DNA of 64,000 nucleotides, taken from Synaphobranchus kaupii. Lineage: Eukaryota > Chordata > Actinopteri > Anguilliformes > Synaphobranchidae. The notes under the pieces were generated by a model. That model did no database searches and was not told where the DNA came from. It was given only the letters and a program-made list of their open reading frames with translations. Position numbers and translations under genes: made by a program. The stretch covers positions 64,073,626-64,137,625 of the forward strand of contig CM056379.1 of assembly GCA_029718625.1 (NCBI GenBank), written 5' to 3'. The first letter of the stretch is position 1. Each line of letters begins with the position of its first letter. Of the stretch, positions 22,809-33,914 are shown in pieces.

Positions 22809-23534
22809 AACCTTGACAAGACAGAGCTCCTCTTCATGCCGTACAAGACCTCCCCACTACATGACCTCTCCATCACCGTTGATGGGACCGTGGTGGCTGC
22901 CTCCCGCTCTGCAAGGAACCTGGGGGTGGTCCTGGATGACCGGCTGGACTTCAAAGAGCACATCAGGGCGACGGCACGGTCCTGCAGGTTCCTCCTGTAC
23001 AACATCAGGAGGATTCGACCGTACCTGACCACCTACTCCACCCAGCTTCTTGTCCAGACCATGGTCACCTCACGCCTGGACTACTGCAACTCCCTGCTCG
23101 CAAGCCTACCGGCCTGCGCCATTCTGCCTCTTCAACTCATCCAGAATGCAGCTGCCCGGCTTGTGTTCAACCTCCCGAAATTTTCCCACGTAACCCCCCT
23201 GCTGAGGTCTCTCCACTGGCTGCCAGTTGCAGCCAGGATCAGGTTCAAAGTTCTGACCCTGGCCTACACTGCAGCCAATAGGACAGGCCCCGCCTACCTG
23301 CAGGACTTAATCCAGAACTATGTTCCTGCTCGACCACTTCGCTCTTCTACAGCAGGGCGACTGGCACTTCCCCCCCTCCGTGTCAAAGGCTCTCGCTTGT
23401 CCCGACTGCGGAGTTTTTCCACATTAGCACCTCAGTGGTGGAATGAACTTCCCATTCCCCTACGTTCTACTCCAACCCTGCCTGCATTCCGTCGAGGCCT
23501 GAAGACACACCTCTTCAGACTCCACCTTGACTGA
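22809..23534 (+). pseudogene. L2 reverse transcriptase C-terminal fragment
   Basis: An uninterrupted frame of about 241 codons begins NLDKTELLFMPYK, inside the RT palm. It continues through the block LGVVLDDRLDFKEHI and the RLDYCNSLLASLP segment. Then come LQLIQNAAARLVFN, the LHWLPVAARI(R)FK block and the WNELP(I)PLRS block near the end. All are characteristic of the L2/CR1 thumb and C-terminal domain. The endonuclease, fingers and YADD catalytic motif lie upstream of the truncation and are missing. The frame has no stop or shift, so the insertion is comparatively young, but no active enzyme could result. Confidence 0.93.
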
Positions 23535-23585
23535 TATCCTCACCTAGGAATATCAGTTCCCTGTTCCCTGTGTTTTCCTGTCTGT

Positions 23586-23725
23586 TTATTATAGTTTATA
23601 ATAGTATTTGGAATGTTTTATCATAGTATAGTTTATAATAGTATTTGGAATGGTTTATAATAGCATAGTTTATAATAGTATTTGGAATGGTTTATAATAG
23701 TATAGTTTATAATAGTATTTGGAAT
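23586..23725. repeat. Tandem 33-41-bp repeat in the LINE 3' region
   Basis: TTTATAATAGTATTTGGAAT recurs four times with short AT-rich linkers, where the sister L2 copy has a single unit (18345-18375). It is a local expansion within this insertion. Confidence 0.85.
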
Positions 23726-24305
23726 GGAAGTGTGGTGTTGCTGATTTGCCCACAGCTTACTGTGAACTACAGTCAACGTTCATTGCTAGGGATAGCTGCT
23801 ACATTATGCAAAGGATGTGCTTTGCCTTGTCTGTTCTGTAATGATGATGATGTCTCTGTACGCACTTACTGTACGTCGCTTTGGATAAAAGCGTCTGCTA
23901 AATAAATGTAATGTAATGTAATGTAATGTAATGTAAAACCTAACCTGACATTTCTACGCCTGGATAAATTTAAGAAAATGTGTGGTGAATAGAGCATATC
24001 TAGTCAAGGTGTTAGCAGTATGTTTGTACTGACTCAATACGAGGATGTTTAAAATAAAACCAATAATTTATCGAAAAAGAAAAGAATACGGAGTTTGTGC
24101 GTTTGTAAATGTTTGCAATGTTTGTGATTAGGTTACAGGATGCAGATGAAAGTTAATGCCAGCTACGATGTAGCTACTGTGCTTTTAGCTAGTGTGTGCA
24201 CCCACTAACCTACAATGCCATATACATTTCAGCCAATTGACCTGCATCTATAAAAAAAAACACAGGTGTCCACAAACATTGCTTTTATATAATTTTCCCT
24301 TTTAA

Positions 24306-25426
24306 AGGGTGACAAAGCACTAAAACAACTTATTTTAGATGATAACTGATACATTTGTTTTTTTCCTAAGTATTACTGATTGATCCTGGTCAAAATCTTG
24401 ACAAATTACTGCAGTCAGCGCCAAAAAGCGTAAACTTTAATAATCTGGCTCAAAAGTGTCTCTAGTGGCAAAACGTTAGGTACTGCACATTCAATCTGTG
24501 ATTGGCCAGAAATTTCCTCCAGCTGACGTATTCCTCCCAGTGACGAAATAGAAACCTGTACAGCTACGCCCACTGATAGTTTGGTAGCTACACCCTGAAG
24601 TTTTGGAGCGAGGACGGGCAGCGCAGCGGTTGATCTGCATGGAGAGGAGATAGAGAGCGAGCGAGCGAGCGAGCGATATAGCTCGCTTACAGTTTAGCTT
24701 TTTTGAATATTCTAGTTATAGTAGCCTATTTATTTTTGGTATATATTTTTTTATAGTTAGCTTGATAGTCCCTTGTTCTTTGATACTTTGTTTTGCAGTC
24801 TAGCTTAGCAAGTAGCTAGCTAGTTAATTTTTTTAAAATAAATATATAGGCTACTTTATTAAAAATAAATATATAGTATAAAGCATATGAAAACTGCATA
24901 TCTGACTGGGACGTGGCGAGCTTACTCTGCGTTGCATGCACGGTGTTGACATTTCCTGTACTTTTATGTTAAAACAAAACTAAATTTTACATTATGACGA
25001 GTAAGTAAAGTATCAATTGTTTACTTTGTTCACACTGCTCTTGCTGACCTGTTTATGTCGAATATGTTTTGTAAACAAACTATTACTCGTGCTGCATGAC
25101 ACCGTTCAGTATGAGCTGCAGTGCTGACTGTGGACGAGAGCAGTTATTTACATTTTGTTGGTTAATGAAGTTACTTTTAAAAAATATTGTTGAATTTATG
25201 TTTTAGGGTATATTATTGCTATATGTGGTATTTCCTGCAGAAAGGGGGGGGGGGGTTTGGGTGAAATAGTTGAGCCAAAAGTTGTAGCTTTTGGTTACAA
25301 GTGAAAAAAAAATTGCTGGGCCCCTATATTATTACCTTATCAAGCCCAGATTTTGGCATTTTTAGAAATTCAAAAAGGGGGTGGGGTCTCACAAAACCAG
25401 CGTGTTTTGTTACCCTTTAAAGCACT
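24306..25426. mobile_element. TTAA-flanked non-autonomous DNA element
   Basis: TTAA lies on both sides (24302-24305 and 25427-25430). The ends are AGGGTGACAAAGCACT at the left and the complement of AGGGTAACAAAACACG at the right, about 14 bp of imperfect TIR. TTAA duplication is used by piggyBac and Kolobok elements. The 1121-bp interior has no transposase frame and contains a (GAGC)n run and a G11 tract. Confidence 0.55.
24650..24676. repeat. (GAGC)n microsatellite
   Basis: About five to six uninterrupted GAGC units inside the TTAA-flanked element. Confidence 0.9.
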
Positions 25427-25659
25427 TCAACTTTCGTTTTTCATGATGAAATGCTTTTGTATCGGCCAACATACTGATACTGAATGATAAACATATACAA
25501 TTAAAAGTTAAAACGTTATGGTTGTAGTTAGCTGTTTTAGCTATGTTTGCTCACAAAGCCAAAACTTTCCTGCGAAGGGTGTCCATGGTGCAGCTCAAAC
25601 GCCGCGTTTACCACCTCCGATATGTGACCTCCCACCATAAACTCAAGTAGGGTTAGACA

Positions 25660-25835
25660 ACTTTTTACCGTAATTACTTGAAATTTTACAAATGCACTTT
25701 TCAACTTTTTTTTACCAGAATTACGCAAAATTTGAATTTTGTGCATTCGCTTTTCAAGTTTTTACCGCAAAGTTACAATTTTGCGCATGCACTTTTCACC
25801 AGTCGCAATTTGCGCATTCGCTTTTCAACAATGGG
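25660..25835. repeat. Imperfect ~45-bp tandem repeat, four units
   Basis: Each unit has a TTTTTACC segment, an AATTACGCAAAATTTG-like segment and a TGCRCWTTCGCTTTTCAAC-like end. TGCGCATTCGCTTTTCAA is the best-kept part. Units shorten to the right. Confidence 0.65.
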
Positions 25836-25935
25836 GAACAGGCAGCCACGCAGCCACTCAGCCAGTCAGTTACCTGCATTCAGGCGTTTAGGCCCACCCG
25901 CTCTGCATCTTTGGCCAGTGGTGGCAAGTAATGGG

Positions 25936-26533
25936 CTATTATTAAGTACATGTGACTTCAACTGGTTAAGTTGAAGACGTTGCATATAGGCTATTATGTT
26001 CAACCGTACATTACTTTATTAGGTAAATCATAAAAATAAATAAAAATTTAAACATTTAAACTTTTTTTTTTTAAAGTAAATCCAACGATTTATTTGTTTG
26101 CTTAGTAATATTGCGTGCAACCACTGTCCAGCAATATTTTTTTTTATTGTGTGATTGGTATATCCCAGTCGTCAATAGGAGCTATGATCATTTTATCAAT
26201 GCAATGTATTAAAAAGTTCACTGCCTACCCCGTCACGCAAGAGCAACTACGATGCGCAAAGGCAGGATTTTCCTAAAGGCAAATGCGGTTATTAAAGGCA
26301 CTGTCACTGACACGTTGAAAATGCATACCCCCACAAACTTTTTTTTTGTAGAATGCTGGCAACCCAGGGAGCAGGTACAAGAAACAAGTCATTAGAATAT
26401 CATGTCCTGTGCCACCCACATTTTGAGAAATGCGCCCCCGTAGCGTCGGTTAGAATACGGCGTCTCTCAGTCCGTGTTAAATCCACGCAGGAGAAGTGCA
26501 TGGCTTAAGTTGGCCATCTCTGAATCTGGCCCA
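25936..26533 (+). repeat. Dispersed repeat family Z, copy C (5'-shortened)
   Basis: Begins at GGGCTATTATTAAGTACATG, within the family's middle, and runs to the common end TTAAGTTGGCCATCTCTGAA. It shares the GTAAATCCAAC, GATGCGCAAAGGCAGGATTT and TAGAATATCATGTCCTGTGC blocks with A and B. Confidence 0.8.
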
Positions 26534-26539
26534 TAGTTT

Positions 26540-28030
26540 GGTTGCAGGGGCAATGAATGTGCCAGTTGGGAAATCTTACGGCGCCGGCAGCATGGCCACT
26601 AGGGCATCTACACGAAGGGGTTAAGTCATTAAGTCCCATATTGTCTGACATGATGTTGCTTCTTTCCCATTGGCAAATTACATCAGTCATCACAGTTTTT
26701 AACTTGGGAGGGACAGCTTTCCTCTTTTAGTGTAGGGGATGTCAGAATATCCCAAAGTAAGTTTGTAATAAAAATGCATACCTGGGCCAAGCTTAAGTTG
26801 CTCTCTGTCATTGTACTGCTCCAAAACAACTTTCCCTCAGCTTTTTCCCAAAATGTGTTAATGAATAACTTTGAGCAATATTCTTCAAGAACAGAAGAAA
26901 CCACCCACTATTTTAAGATACAAAGGTACATATTCAAGGTACAAAGTCTTGAAAGGCTACAAACACTGACTGCTCACAACAAATCCGTGACCGTTTTCTT
27001 ACAGTGCCAAATGCAAGGATTCAGGTTTGAAGGGAATATTTCTTTCACACAAGTACACTGACAGTAACTTCAGTCATTGAAAATCATTTAAACAACACTG
27101 AATATCAAAAATTGAGATGAGGTGCATTTGAAATGCACACAGTATGGACCACATGTCACACAGCCAATAGAAGCCTTTTTTACATCTCTGAGATTCTGAC
27201 AACCCTTTAATTTCAGAAAAACTATTTATGGAGAAATTTCCTGAGGACGCATGGGCGGTCCCCAAGCTGGGTTCAATTTAGAGTCCGATATTAAAAATGT
27301 GTGAGGCGTATTGCTCAGTGGAGGACGTTTGAAATGAGAAGTTAAGATTTCTCCTTATAGAAAAAAAATTAAATAACTTTCTAAAAACATCATAACTTCT
27401 TTCTCCCAAATTGTAAATAGGTAATTGTGCCTCTCAAATTACTGCTGTGTCACCTGTGCCAATGCAAGGAGCACTGCAGATAAAGTGTGCACTGCACTGA
27501 TGGACTCATCTGCAGGGCCAGCTGTTATTTTCCACATCGCAGGCCACACGGTACTGCAGGAGAGCTATCAACATTAAATGGAATGGAGGCCGTATTTATC
27601 ACTTATAACTGTTTATCTGTGGGCACCTTGCAAGTTGTCAAGAATAGCTTAAGTGTCAGTAACCATAGGAAATACAGTCAGGTAAAACCCACCCCATCCG
27701 AAGATGGATGAAACCAGTTGTGCTGCACCAGTGAATACTCCCAGTCATAACAGGCTAATGGCACAGCCAGAGCAGGAACCTTCCACATTTTGGCCACAGA
27801 GCAGTTTATGCTCTTGGATAACCGCTTTACGGACATGAGAGTGAGGGTGACGAGAACAACCATATGAACAAAATCAGACACAGCAGTTATCCCTTTAACA
27901 AAATTCATTTCTAAATGTAAGGAGATGTTTTGGATCTATTCTATATGGCTGAGATCTGTACAATGCCCACAAAAAATGCTTGTGAACTTCTTTTAAAAGT
28001 CAGTTGTGTAGAATCATTATCCTGGTGCAC
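26540..28030. other. No gene seen
   Basis: Mixed single-copy-looking sequence. Short frames exist on both strands (up to 95 codons) but have no domain, codon or splice support. It lies 3' of the TANC exon on that gene's strand and is therefore presumed intronic. Confidence 0.45.
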
Positions 28031-28034
28031 GAGA

Positions 28035-28775
28035 GTGGTGTTTGGTCTAATATGCATGAGGTGAGTGGGGGTGTGGTCTAACCTGCATGTGGTGAGTGGG
28101 GGTGTGATCTAACATGCATGAGGTGAGTGGGGGTGTGGTCTAACCTGCATGTGGTGAGTGGGGGTGTGATCTAACGTGCATGTGGTGAGTGGGGGTGTGG
28201 TCTAACATGCATGTGGTGAGTGGGGGTGTGGTCTAACATGCATGAGGTGAGTGGGGGTGTGGTCTAACCTGCATGTGGTGAGTGGGGGTGTGGTCTAATC
28301 TGCATGTGGTGAGTGGGGGTGTGGTCTAATCTGCATGTGGTGAGTGTGGGTGTGGTCTAATCTGCATGTGGTGAGTGGGGGTGTGGTCTACGAGCGTGTG
28401 GTGAGTGGGGCTGTGGTCCAATGTGCGTGTGGTGAGTGAGGGTGTTGTTTTAACGCATGTGTGGTGAGTGAGGTTGTGGTCTATTGTGCCTGTGGTGAGT
28501 GGGGTTGTGGTTTAACGCACGTATGGTGTGTGGGGTTGTGGTCTATTGTGCCTGTGGTGAGTGGGGTTGTGGTTTAACGCACGTATGGTGTGTGGGGTTG
28601 TGGTCTATTGTGCCTGTGGTGAGTGGGGTTGTGGTTTAACGCACGTATGGTGTGTGGGGTTGTGGTCTATTGTGCCTGTGGTGAGTGGGGTTGTGGTTTA
28701 ACGCACGTATGGTGTGTGGGGTTGTGGCTATTGTGCCTGTGGTGAGTGAGGGTGTGGCCTAATGTACATGTGGTG
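28035..28775. repeat. 31-bp minisatellite grading into a 62-bp higher-order array
   Basis: The left part (28035-28430) repeats GTGAGTGGGGGTGTGGTCTA plus AYMTGCATGTG, 31 bp per unit. The right part (28430-28770) alternates two diverged units. One is GTGAGTGGGGTTGTGGTTTA-ACGCACGTATG, the other is GTGTGTGGGGTTGTGGTCTA-TTGTGCCTGTG. This gives a 62-bp super-unit repeated four times. The array ends only about 20 bp beyond the donor splice site of the TANC exon. Confidence 0.95.
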
Positions 28776-28794
28776 AGGGGGGCGTGCGCAGTAC

Positions 28795-28943
28795 CTGGCT
28801 GTCGTCCTGTTCCTCCATGCTGTACGGCACTCCGGTCGACCCCTCGCTCACTTTCTCTCCCAGCAGGAAGCCCAGCCGCGTCATCAGGGTGTTGGCCGCC
28901 TCATCCACCGATGGAGGGGGGCCCAGCTCCTGATTCGACTCCC
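28795..28943 (-). CDS. tanc2: Internal coding exon of a TANC scaffold gene (TANC2-like)
   Basis: TANC proteins are large postsynaptic scaffolds with an ATPase-like module, ankyrin and TPR repeats; this exon encodes part of the N-terminal region before them. On the minus strand the acceptor CTCTCTGTCCTCTAG precedes 28943. The exon supplies two bases of a split Gly codon and then 49 codons, ending ...EEQDDSQ at 28795 before GTACTG. The stretch ELGPPP followed by [20 protein letters not shown] is, as I remember it, essentially identical to vertebrate TANC2. TANC1 is similar, so the paralogue is not certain. No frame continues through the minisatellite beyond the donor. No other TANC exon was recognised in the window, implying long introns on both sides. 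Confidence 0.85.
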
Positions 28944-29099
28944 CTAGAGGACAGAGAGGCAATACGGTCAGTCACGGCCGAGAGCCACGGAAACTGCTGG
29001 ATTTGCTTGGCTAGGATGTGGTTCGAGGTACAAATAACGCGTGTTTAACTGTGATGGGAATCTTGTCTTGATAGGGATACCGTGGAAATGTACAAGTCA

Positions 29100-29172
29100 T
29101 ACACCCCTTTCATCACCCACACACACCCATGCACACACATGCACTCACACACACACACACACACACACACAC
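29100..29172. repeat. (CA)n microsatellite, imperfect
   Basis: CACACA runs with CATG interruptions, ending in about 14 uninterrupted CA units. Confidence 0.95.
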
Positions 29173-31084
29173 TGAGGCTGAGGAACCGAGGACAGGAAAA
29201 CACTTAAAACAAAAGTGCATACATCACTAGTCACCTGCTGTCTGAAACTGTAAAATATAATAAAGCCACAGCTGTAGTCTCATTAATTATAAGTGAAGCA
29301 TAAAAATAGTGTGTTGATTCTGGCTGAACCTGTCCCTTTAGGCACATGCTTCTGATCAGGAATACTTTTTATTCAGTAAGTCAGCTGAAACAATCGACCG
29401 CGCTCAGCAACATTCTGTGACTGCACCCTTTCATCGCCACGCCACCATTAAAAAAGAAGAAGAATGAAAGCAGAGAGAAAGAGGAGAGAATACCTGTGAC
29501 ATATGGCAGAGAGAGAGGTCTGTACAGTGACTGGACATACTGGCTTTGTGGACTAAGTGTAATGGGGGCATGACGTGTGAGGTTGGAGGGACCAAATGCT
29601 GCAAGGGGATTCTTTAAGCTAGAAGCCACTGAGACGGAGAGACCCCGTATATAGGGAAATATAAAGGCAAAACGCAAATAATCTAGTTCTGACTCTCGAC
29701 TGGAGGGAAATGATGGAACTAGGAAAAAGGGGCGTAACTAAAAACGACCCATATAACCGGGCGACGTCACACAAAAGCAAAGAGTCTCGAGCTTGGAAAA
29801 CACAATGAGCTAAAAAAAACACTGAATACTCAAACGTATGCAAAACAGTGAACAAACAAAATGCTAACGTGAAATGAGAGGAGCTGCCTCGTAGGTAACA
29901 AACAAAGGAACCTAAATTAGAGCTAATCAAAAGGGAGAATGCGACAAGCGAAAAATAACTCCCCAGCTCTAAACGGAGCGAACTGCTTGCTGCAGGAATA
30001 TAAAGAAAGCAGTCTCCTTGTCCTAACCTACCGGCAGTATGCCACACGCAAGACATGCGAACACTAATGGCCATATCTCAAAAAACTGGGTGAACGGCAC
30101 ATGAGAACAACGAATCTCAAGCTCGGGTAACACAACGAGCTGAACAAACACTGAATACCTTACAGTATAAAAAACAGTGAACGAGAGATGCTAACGTGAA
30201 ATGACAGAAAAGGCTGCCTCGGAGGTAACACAAACGAAGGAACGTAAATTACAGCTAATCAAAAGGGGGAACGCAACAAGCGAAAAAACTCCCTAACTAA
30301 TACGGAGTGTACTGCTTGCTGCAGGAATGAAAGGAAAGCAGTCTCCGTGTCCTAACCTACCGGCAGTGTGCCAAACACAAGACATGCGAAAAACAATGGC
30401 CCCACATCTCAACAAAGGGAAAGGTAACGAGAAGGCGAAAGGAACAGAGATCTAACGTTCCAAGGCTACTTTCATAGACTCGCAGTCACACGCACACATG
30501 TCAACAAAATCGCCCAGTCTCCCAATAGGAAGACATGTACCGAAGGACGAACAGAACTACAGTTCCGAACAAAATCGCCCAGTCTCCATTAGGGGTGTCA
30601 CGATTCTCCAAATCCGCGATTCGATTTGACTTTCGATTTTAAGGTCACAATTCGATTCGATTTTCGATTTTTTTTCAGCACAATTTATTTTCCAGCACTA
30701 TAGTCTAACTAATGGCTATGCCATTGTTAGACTATCGAGTCTTGATTTGTAAAGAAAAATACTTGTTTCTCAATAAGTAACTTTTACTTGAATAATAACA
30801 ATTATAAATAATAACAAAAATATGAGAATATTTAAACACACCTAAACAGTTAAGAGCTTTATCAAAACTAGACTCTAGAATAAACAGTTGAACATTTACC
30901 ACGCTATTAACAATTTACACATTGGTTTTATGCCCTGACAACGGTCATTTACATTTTCAAATTCTTCTTTAAAAAGATGATCGTGTTCACATTCTTTGAA
31001 CAGTTGAGAGCTTTAACAAACTAATATCTGAAATAATAAACAGTTGAACATGTACCACGCTATTAACTATTTACACGTTTTTTT

Positions 31085-31384
31085 TCATGCCCTGACTGTC
31101 ATTTGGGTTGTCATTTGAGTTGCCTGTGTCAATGTTTTTTTCCCAGTCAAATCTATTTCTTTGTGATGCCTGCAAATGTGCCCTGCCATATTTGACGTGT
31201 TGCCTGAGGTGGCGTATGGTACTCGCGTGTAGCATAGCCGACAAACTGTCATTATTTTGTCAATGACGCGTTCGTTGTTTATATAACTCACGGGGAAGGC
31301 AAACTGTTGCCACACCGGTGACTTGAGGGAAGCAGGAGGATTTTCCAGTTCTGTTTCTCCATCTCCGACTCCGGCAGTGGCCAT
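31085..31384 (-). pseudogene. hAT transposase N-terminal BED zinc finger
   Basis: A 99-codon frame starts MATAGVGDGETELENPP and holds a BED-type zinc finger. The aromatic SPVWQQFAFPV entry is followed by CRLC and then HICRHH, matching the ZBED/hAT arrangement of two Cys and two His. BED fingers bind the element's ends. The RNase H-like catalytic core and dimerisation domain are missing, so this is a leftover of an autonomous hAT. The start codon is well placed and the frame ends soon after the finger. Confidence 0.85.
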
Positions 31385-31455
31385 GGTGTGTCGAAAAGTA
31401 ATGCAGGCTACCGGTAAGCTAACGTTAACTAGCAGCTGTGTCTTCTTTGAAATAT

Positions 31456-31807
31456 CAGTGTTTCCCCTACCATTATCTTGGCCGGGCGCTCACCTGCCGC
31501 CCGGCTTGGACAAGAGGGAAAATAAATAATTTTAATGAAAAAAAAAAATAATTTATATTATTCTTTTTTTTTATTTTTATATAATCTTTTTTTTTATGTA
31601 GCTGCAATATTTCCCTTACCGCAGAATGCGGGAATGATCAAAATAGCATCTGGAAAAACCCAAAACAGCTTCGGTTTCCCGTTAGGCCTAATTAAAATTT
31701 TCAATGGCAGCGCTGATATTATGAGGGTGTAATTATAGTTTCCGCCTCTACGCAAAATGGCGCACTTTCACCGCCCGGCCTGAAAAAAAAAACTAGGGGA
31801 AACACTG
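31456..31807. mobile_element. MITE nested in the hAT element
   Basis: The ends CAGTGTTTCCCCTACC and ACTAGGGGAAACACTG are inverted. AATAT is present on both sides (31451-31455 and 31808-31812). The CAGTGTTTCCC terminus is widespread in vertebrate hAT-related MITEs. It is the youngest of three nested layers. Confidence 0.85.
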
Positions 31808-33155
31808 AATATCGTTGTTTTTTTTCTTCGGACGCACGTCTGCGTGGACGAACAAAATGCAGTGGAAGGCGTCACGTTTCGTTTTGTCGGAAACGCTTAC
31901 ATTAGAGATGGCCAAGTAGGCAACTTTTTTTACATTTTACCCATCACATGAAAGGCTAAGAAGAGCGCGCGGGGGGCGGGGGTGGAGAGAAAAAAAAACT
32001 TGGAGAATCGCGAACCAGCTTGTGATTTCGAAGTTCGAAATCGAACGCTCATTTCGATCGATTTTTGATTTTGAATCGGTATCGTGACACCCCTAGTCTC
32101 CATGTACGGAGACAGGTACCGAAGGACGAACAGAACAGCTGTTCTGGACATTTACCAGTTCAATGACTAACGCAAGCCGAGTAGAAAATACACACCCTGC
32201 CTCTCAATATAATATAACGCCCTGACTCACAACAAAGGGGAAAGGTAACGAGAAGGCGAAAGGAATAGAGATCTAACGTTCCATGGCTACTTTCATAGGC
32301 TCGCAGTCACATGCAAAAAACATAAAGGGATAAACGCCCGATCTCCCAGGAGAGAGAAACATTTTACAGGCGAGTAGAACAGTGAACCGCTGTCCCATAC
32401 CTTTACTAGAGAAAATGACTAACGCAAGCCTAGTAGGAAAATACACGCCCTGCCTCTCAATATAGATAAAGCCCTGCCTCACAACAAAGGGGGAACGTAG
32501 TCCACAAGAAGGAGACAAAACAGGGAACAAATGTACCGCAGCTACTAACCGGCTCAATGTCACACGCAAATGAGTAGAAGCACAAACGCCAGGTTTCTCA
32601 GTAAGAAAACCAAACAAGGCGAATGGAACAAAGAACTGCTGCCCTATACTTTTACGAGCTAAGTAACTAAGTAAAAGCATGAGTAATAAGGAGAGACCAT
32701 AGAAAGGCGACTAGAGCAGAGATCTGCGGTCCCATACTTCTACGAGCTAAGTGACTAAAGAAGACCCAGCAATAATAAATGCCCTGCCTCGATAACGAGA
32801 AGCGTAAGAACAGGCGAGTAGCATAAATGGTACAAATAAATAAAACACACACCCAACAGTGCGAAATAAAGTAAAATAATATTGAAGCCCCGGAAGTAGG
32901 AAACAGGGGCTTATGTAGCTCTCAGGCAACCATGCACATGTGTGGACGCTGATGAGAACTCTGCGAAAGAGAAGAGGCGGAGGAAAACTCCACCAAAAGA
33001 ACAGCGCCCACACGTGGCGACCGAGGGAAAACGACCGCATGGGAAAAAGGCGTCGAAACCCATGACACTAAGCTTTCCGCCCGTCGCTTTCAACACGTAA
33101 TTCTCAGCCTGCTGAAGTTGGTGAGCGTAAGGCAGCACACCCAACACCACCTGGC

Positions 33156-33200
33156 ATCCAGGGAGGAGGACACGTGTGTGTGTGTGTGCCTGCGTGCTTG
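33156..33200. repeat. (GT)n microsatellite, imperfect
   Basis: GTGTGTGTGTGTGTG within a run of related words just outside the solo LTR. Confidence 0.8.
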
Positions 33201-33914
33201 TCTGTGTGGATGTGTCTCGGTGTGCGTGCACGCTCTCTTTTCTGCCATTTCAGACACACCCAGTCATTGAGAGGGGAAAGAATGCTCCCGTGCTGCATTG
33301 TGTGATGCAATAAGGGAAAAGCCTGAAGATCACTACAGCTACAGACTCCTCACACATTCATTCAGTATTGGGTTGAATTAAAACACCTTACAGGTGTCCA
33401 TCTGTCTGTCAATGAATATCACTGCACCAGTGGACACTGAACACTGATGTAAAGCCAATGACTTCTATCAATAGTCCCCTCAGTCTATTACAACTCACCA
33501 AATAATTGTCAGATATTGGTAAAATCGTAAATATGCAACATTTTTTAAGCATTATAAACCACATAGAAACATGTTGCACAGAGGGAAGAGAAGTGATTTG
33601 CAGAGAGTGGATAGAGCTCCTCCAAGCTATACCCCCCATTTGCGTATTTGGCTCCACGGATTAACCCCTCTCCGGCTGAGCCCCCACTGAAGCACACATG
33701 GCATCAGTCAGAGAGAGGCATGACAGAAGCATCATTAAGATACGATTCCACAGACAGTTACGTTAACAGAGCTGACCTTGCACCATGCGGTGTTCAAAAA
33801 CCCGATGTGATTCATTCTCTCAGAGCGCTGTGAGCCTGCTGCTCTCAATCTGTCAGTCATGTTCACCCGCACAAACCACTCTGAGACAGCAGCGGTGGAA
33901 CGCATGTATGCATG

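Larger units (their letters stand above)
22805..23935 (+). mobile_element. L2-type LINE, 5'-truncated, with 3' tail
   Basis: The element begins abruptly in the RT frame and runs through its stop at 23534 and a 400-bp 3' region. It ends with CGCTTTGGATAAAAGCGTCT, GCTAAATAAATG and six (TAATG) units. The 3' stem-loop plus pentamer repeat is the hallmark of fish L2 elements and is shared with the copy at 18201-18571. The 3' region carries an expanded 41-bp tandem repeat (23586-23725) that is single-copy in the other insertion. Confidence 0.93.
30600..32095 (-). mobile_element. hAT element nested in the LTR, internally deleted
   Basis: The ends TAGGGGTGTCACGAT and ATCGTGACACCCCTA are inverted, and the 8-bp target GTCTCCAT is duplicated (30592-30599 and 32096-32103), as in hAT transposons. 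The element retains only the first coding part of a transposase (31085-31384). It also contains a smaller MITE (31456-31807). Confidence 0.94.
29558..33067 (-). mobile_element. Solo LTR, hairpin-module family, copy 1 (carries nested insertions)
   Basis: Read on the minus strand, the element begins TGTCATGGGTTTCGACGCC at 33067 and ends CCCCCATTACA at 29558. The TGT...ACA ends and the 5-bp duplication CTAAG (29553-29557 and 33068-33072) fit an LTR retrotransposon. Removing the nested hAT element leaves about 2.0 kb, the length of copy 2 at 43984-45966. No internal retroviral-type genes are present, so it is a solo LTR. The body is an array of short hairpin modules separated by TAGAAGTATGGGAC-like words. 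In this copy a ~330-bp block is tandemly duplicated (29781-30078 and 30111-30400). Frames within it are featureless. Confidence 0.85.

Noticed and set aside
26683..27061. Opposed 73- and 95-codon frames
   Set aside because: They overlap on opposite strands and have no recognisable motif or conserved residue pattern.
28746..29048. 100-codon plus-strand frame over the TANC exon
   Set aside because: Antisense of the exon; the minus strand has the splice sites and the recognisable protein.
32273..33231. Overlapping minus frames of 61-135 codons
   Set aside because: Same cause in LTR copy 1: T-rich repeat modules on that strand give hydrophobic, featureless frames.
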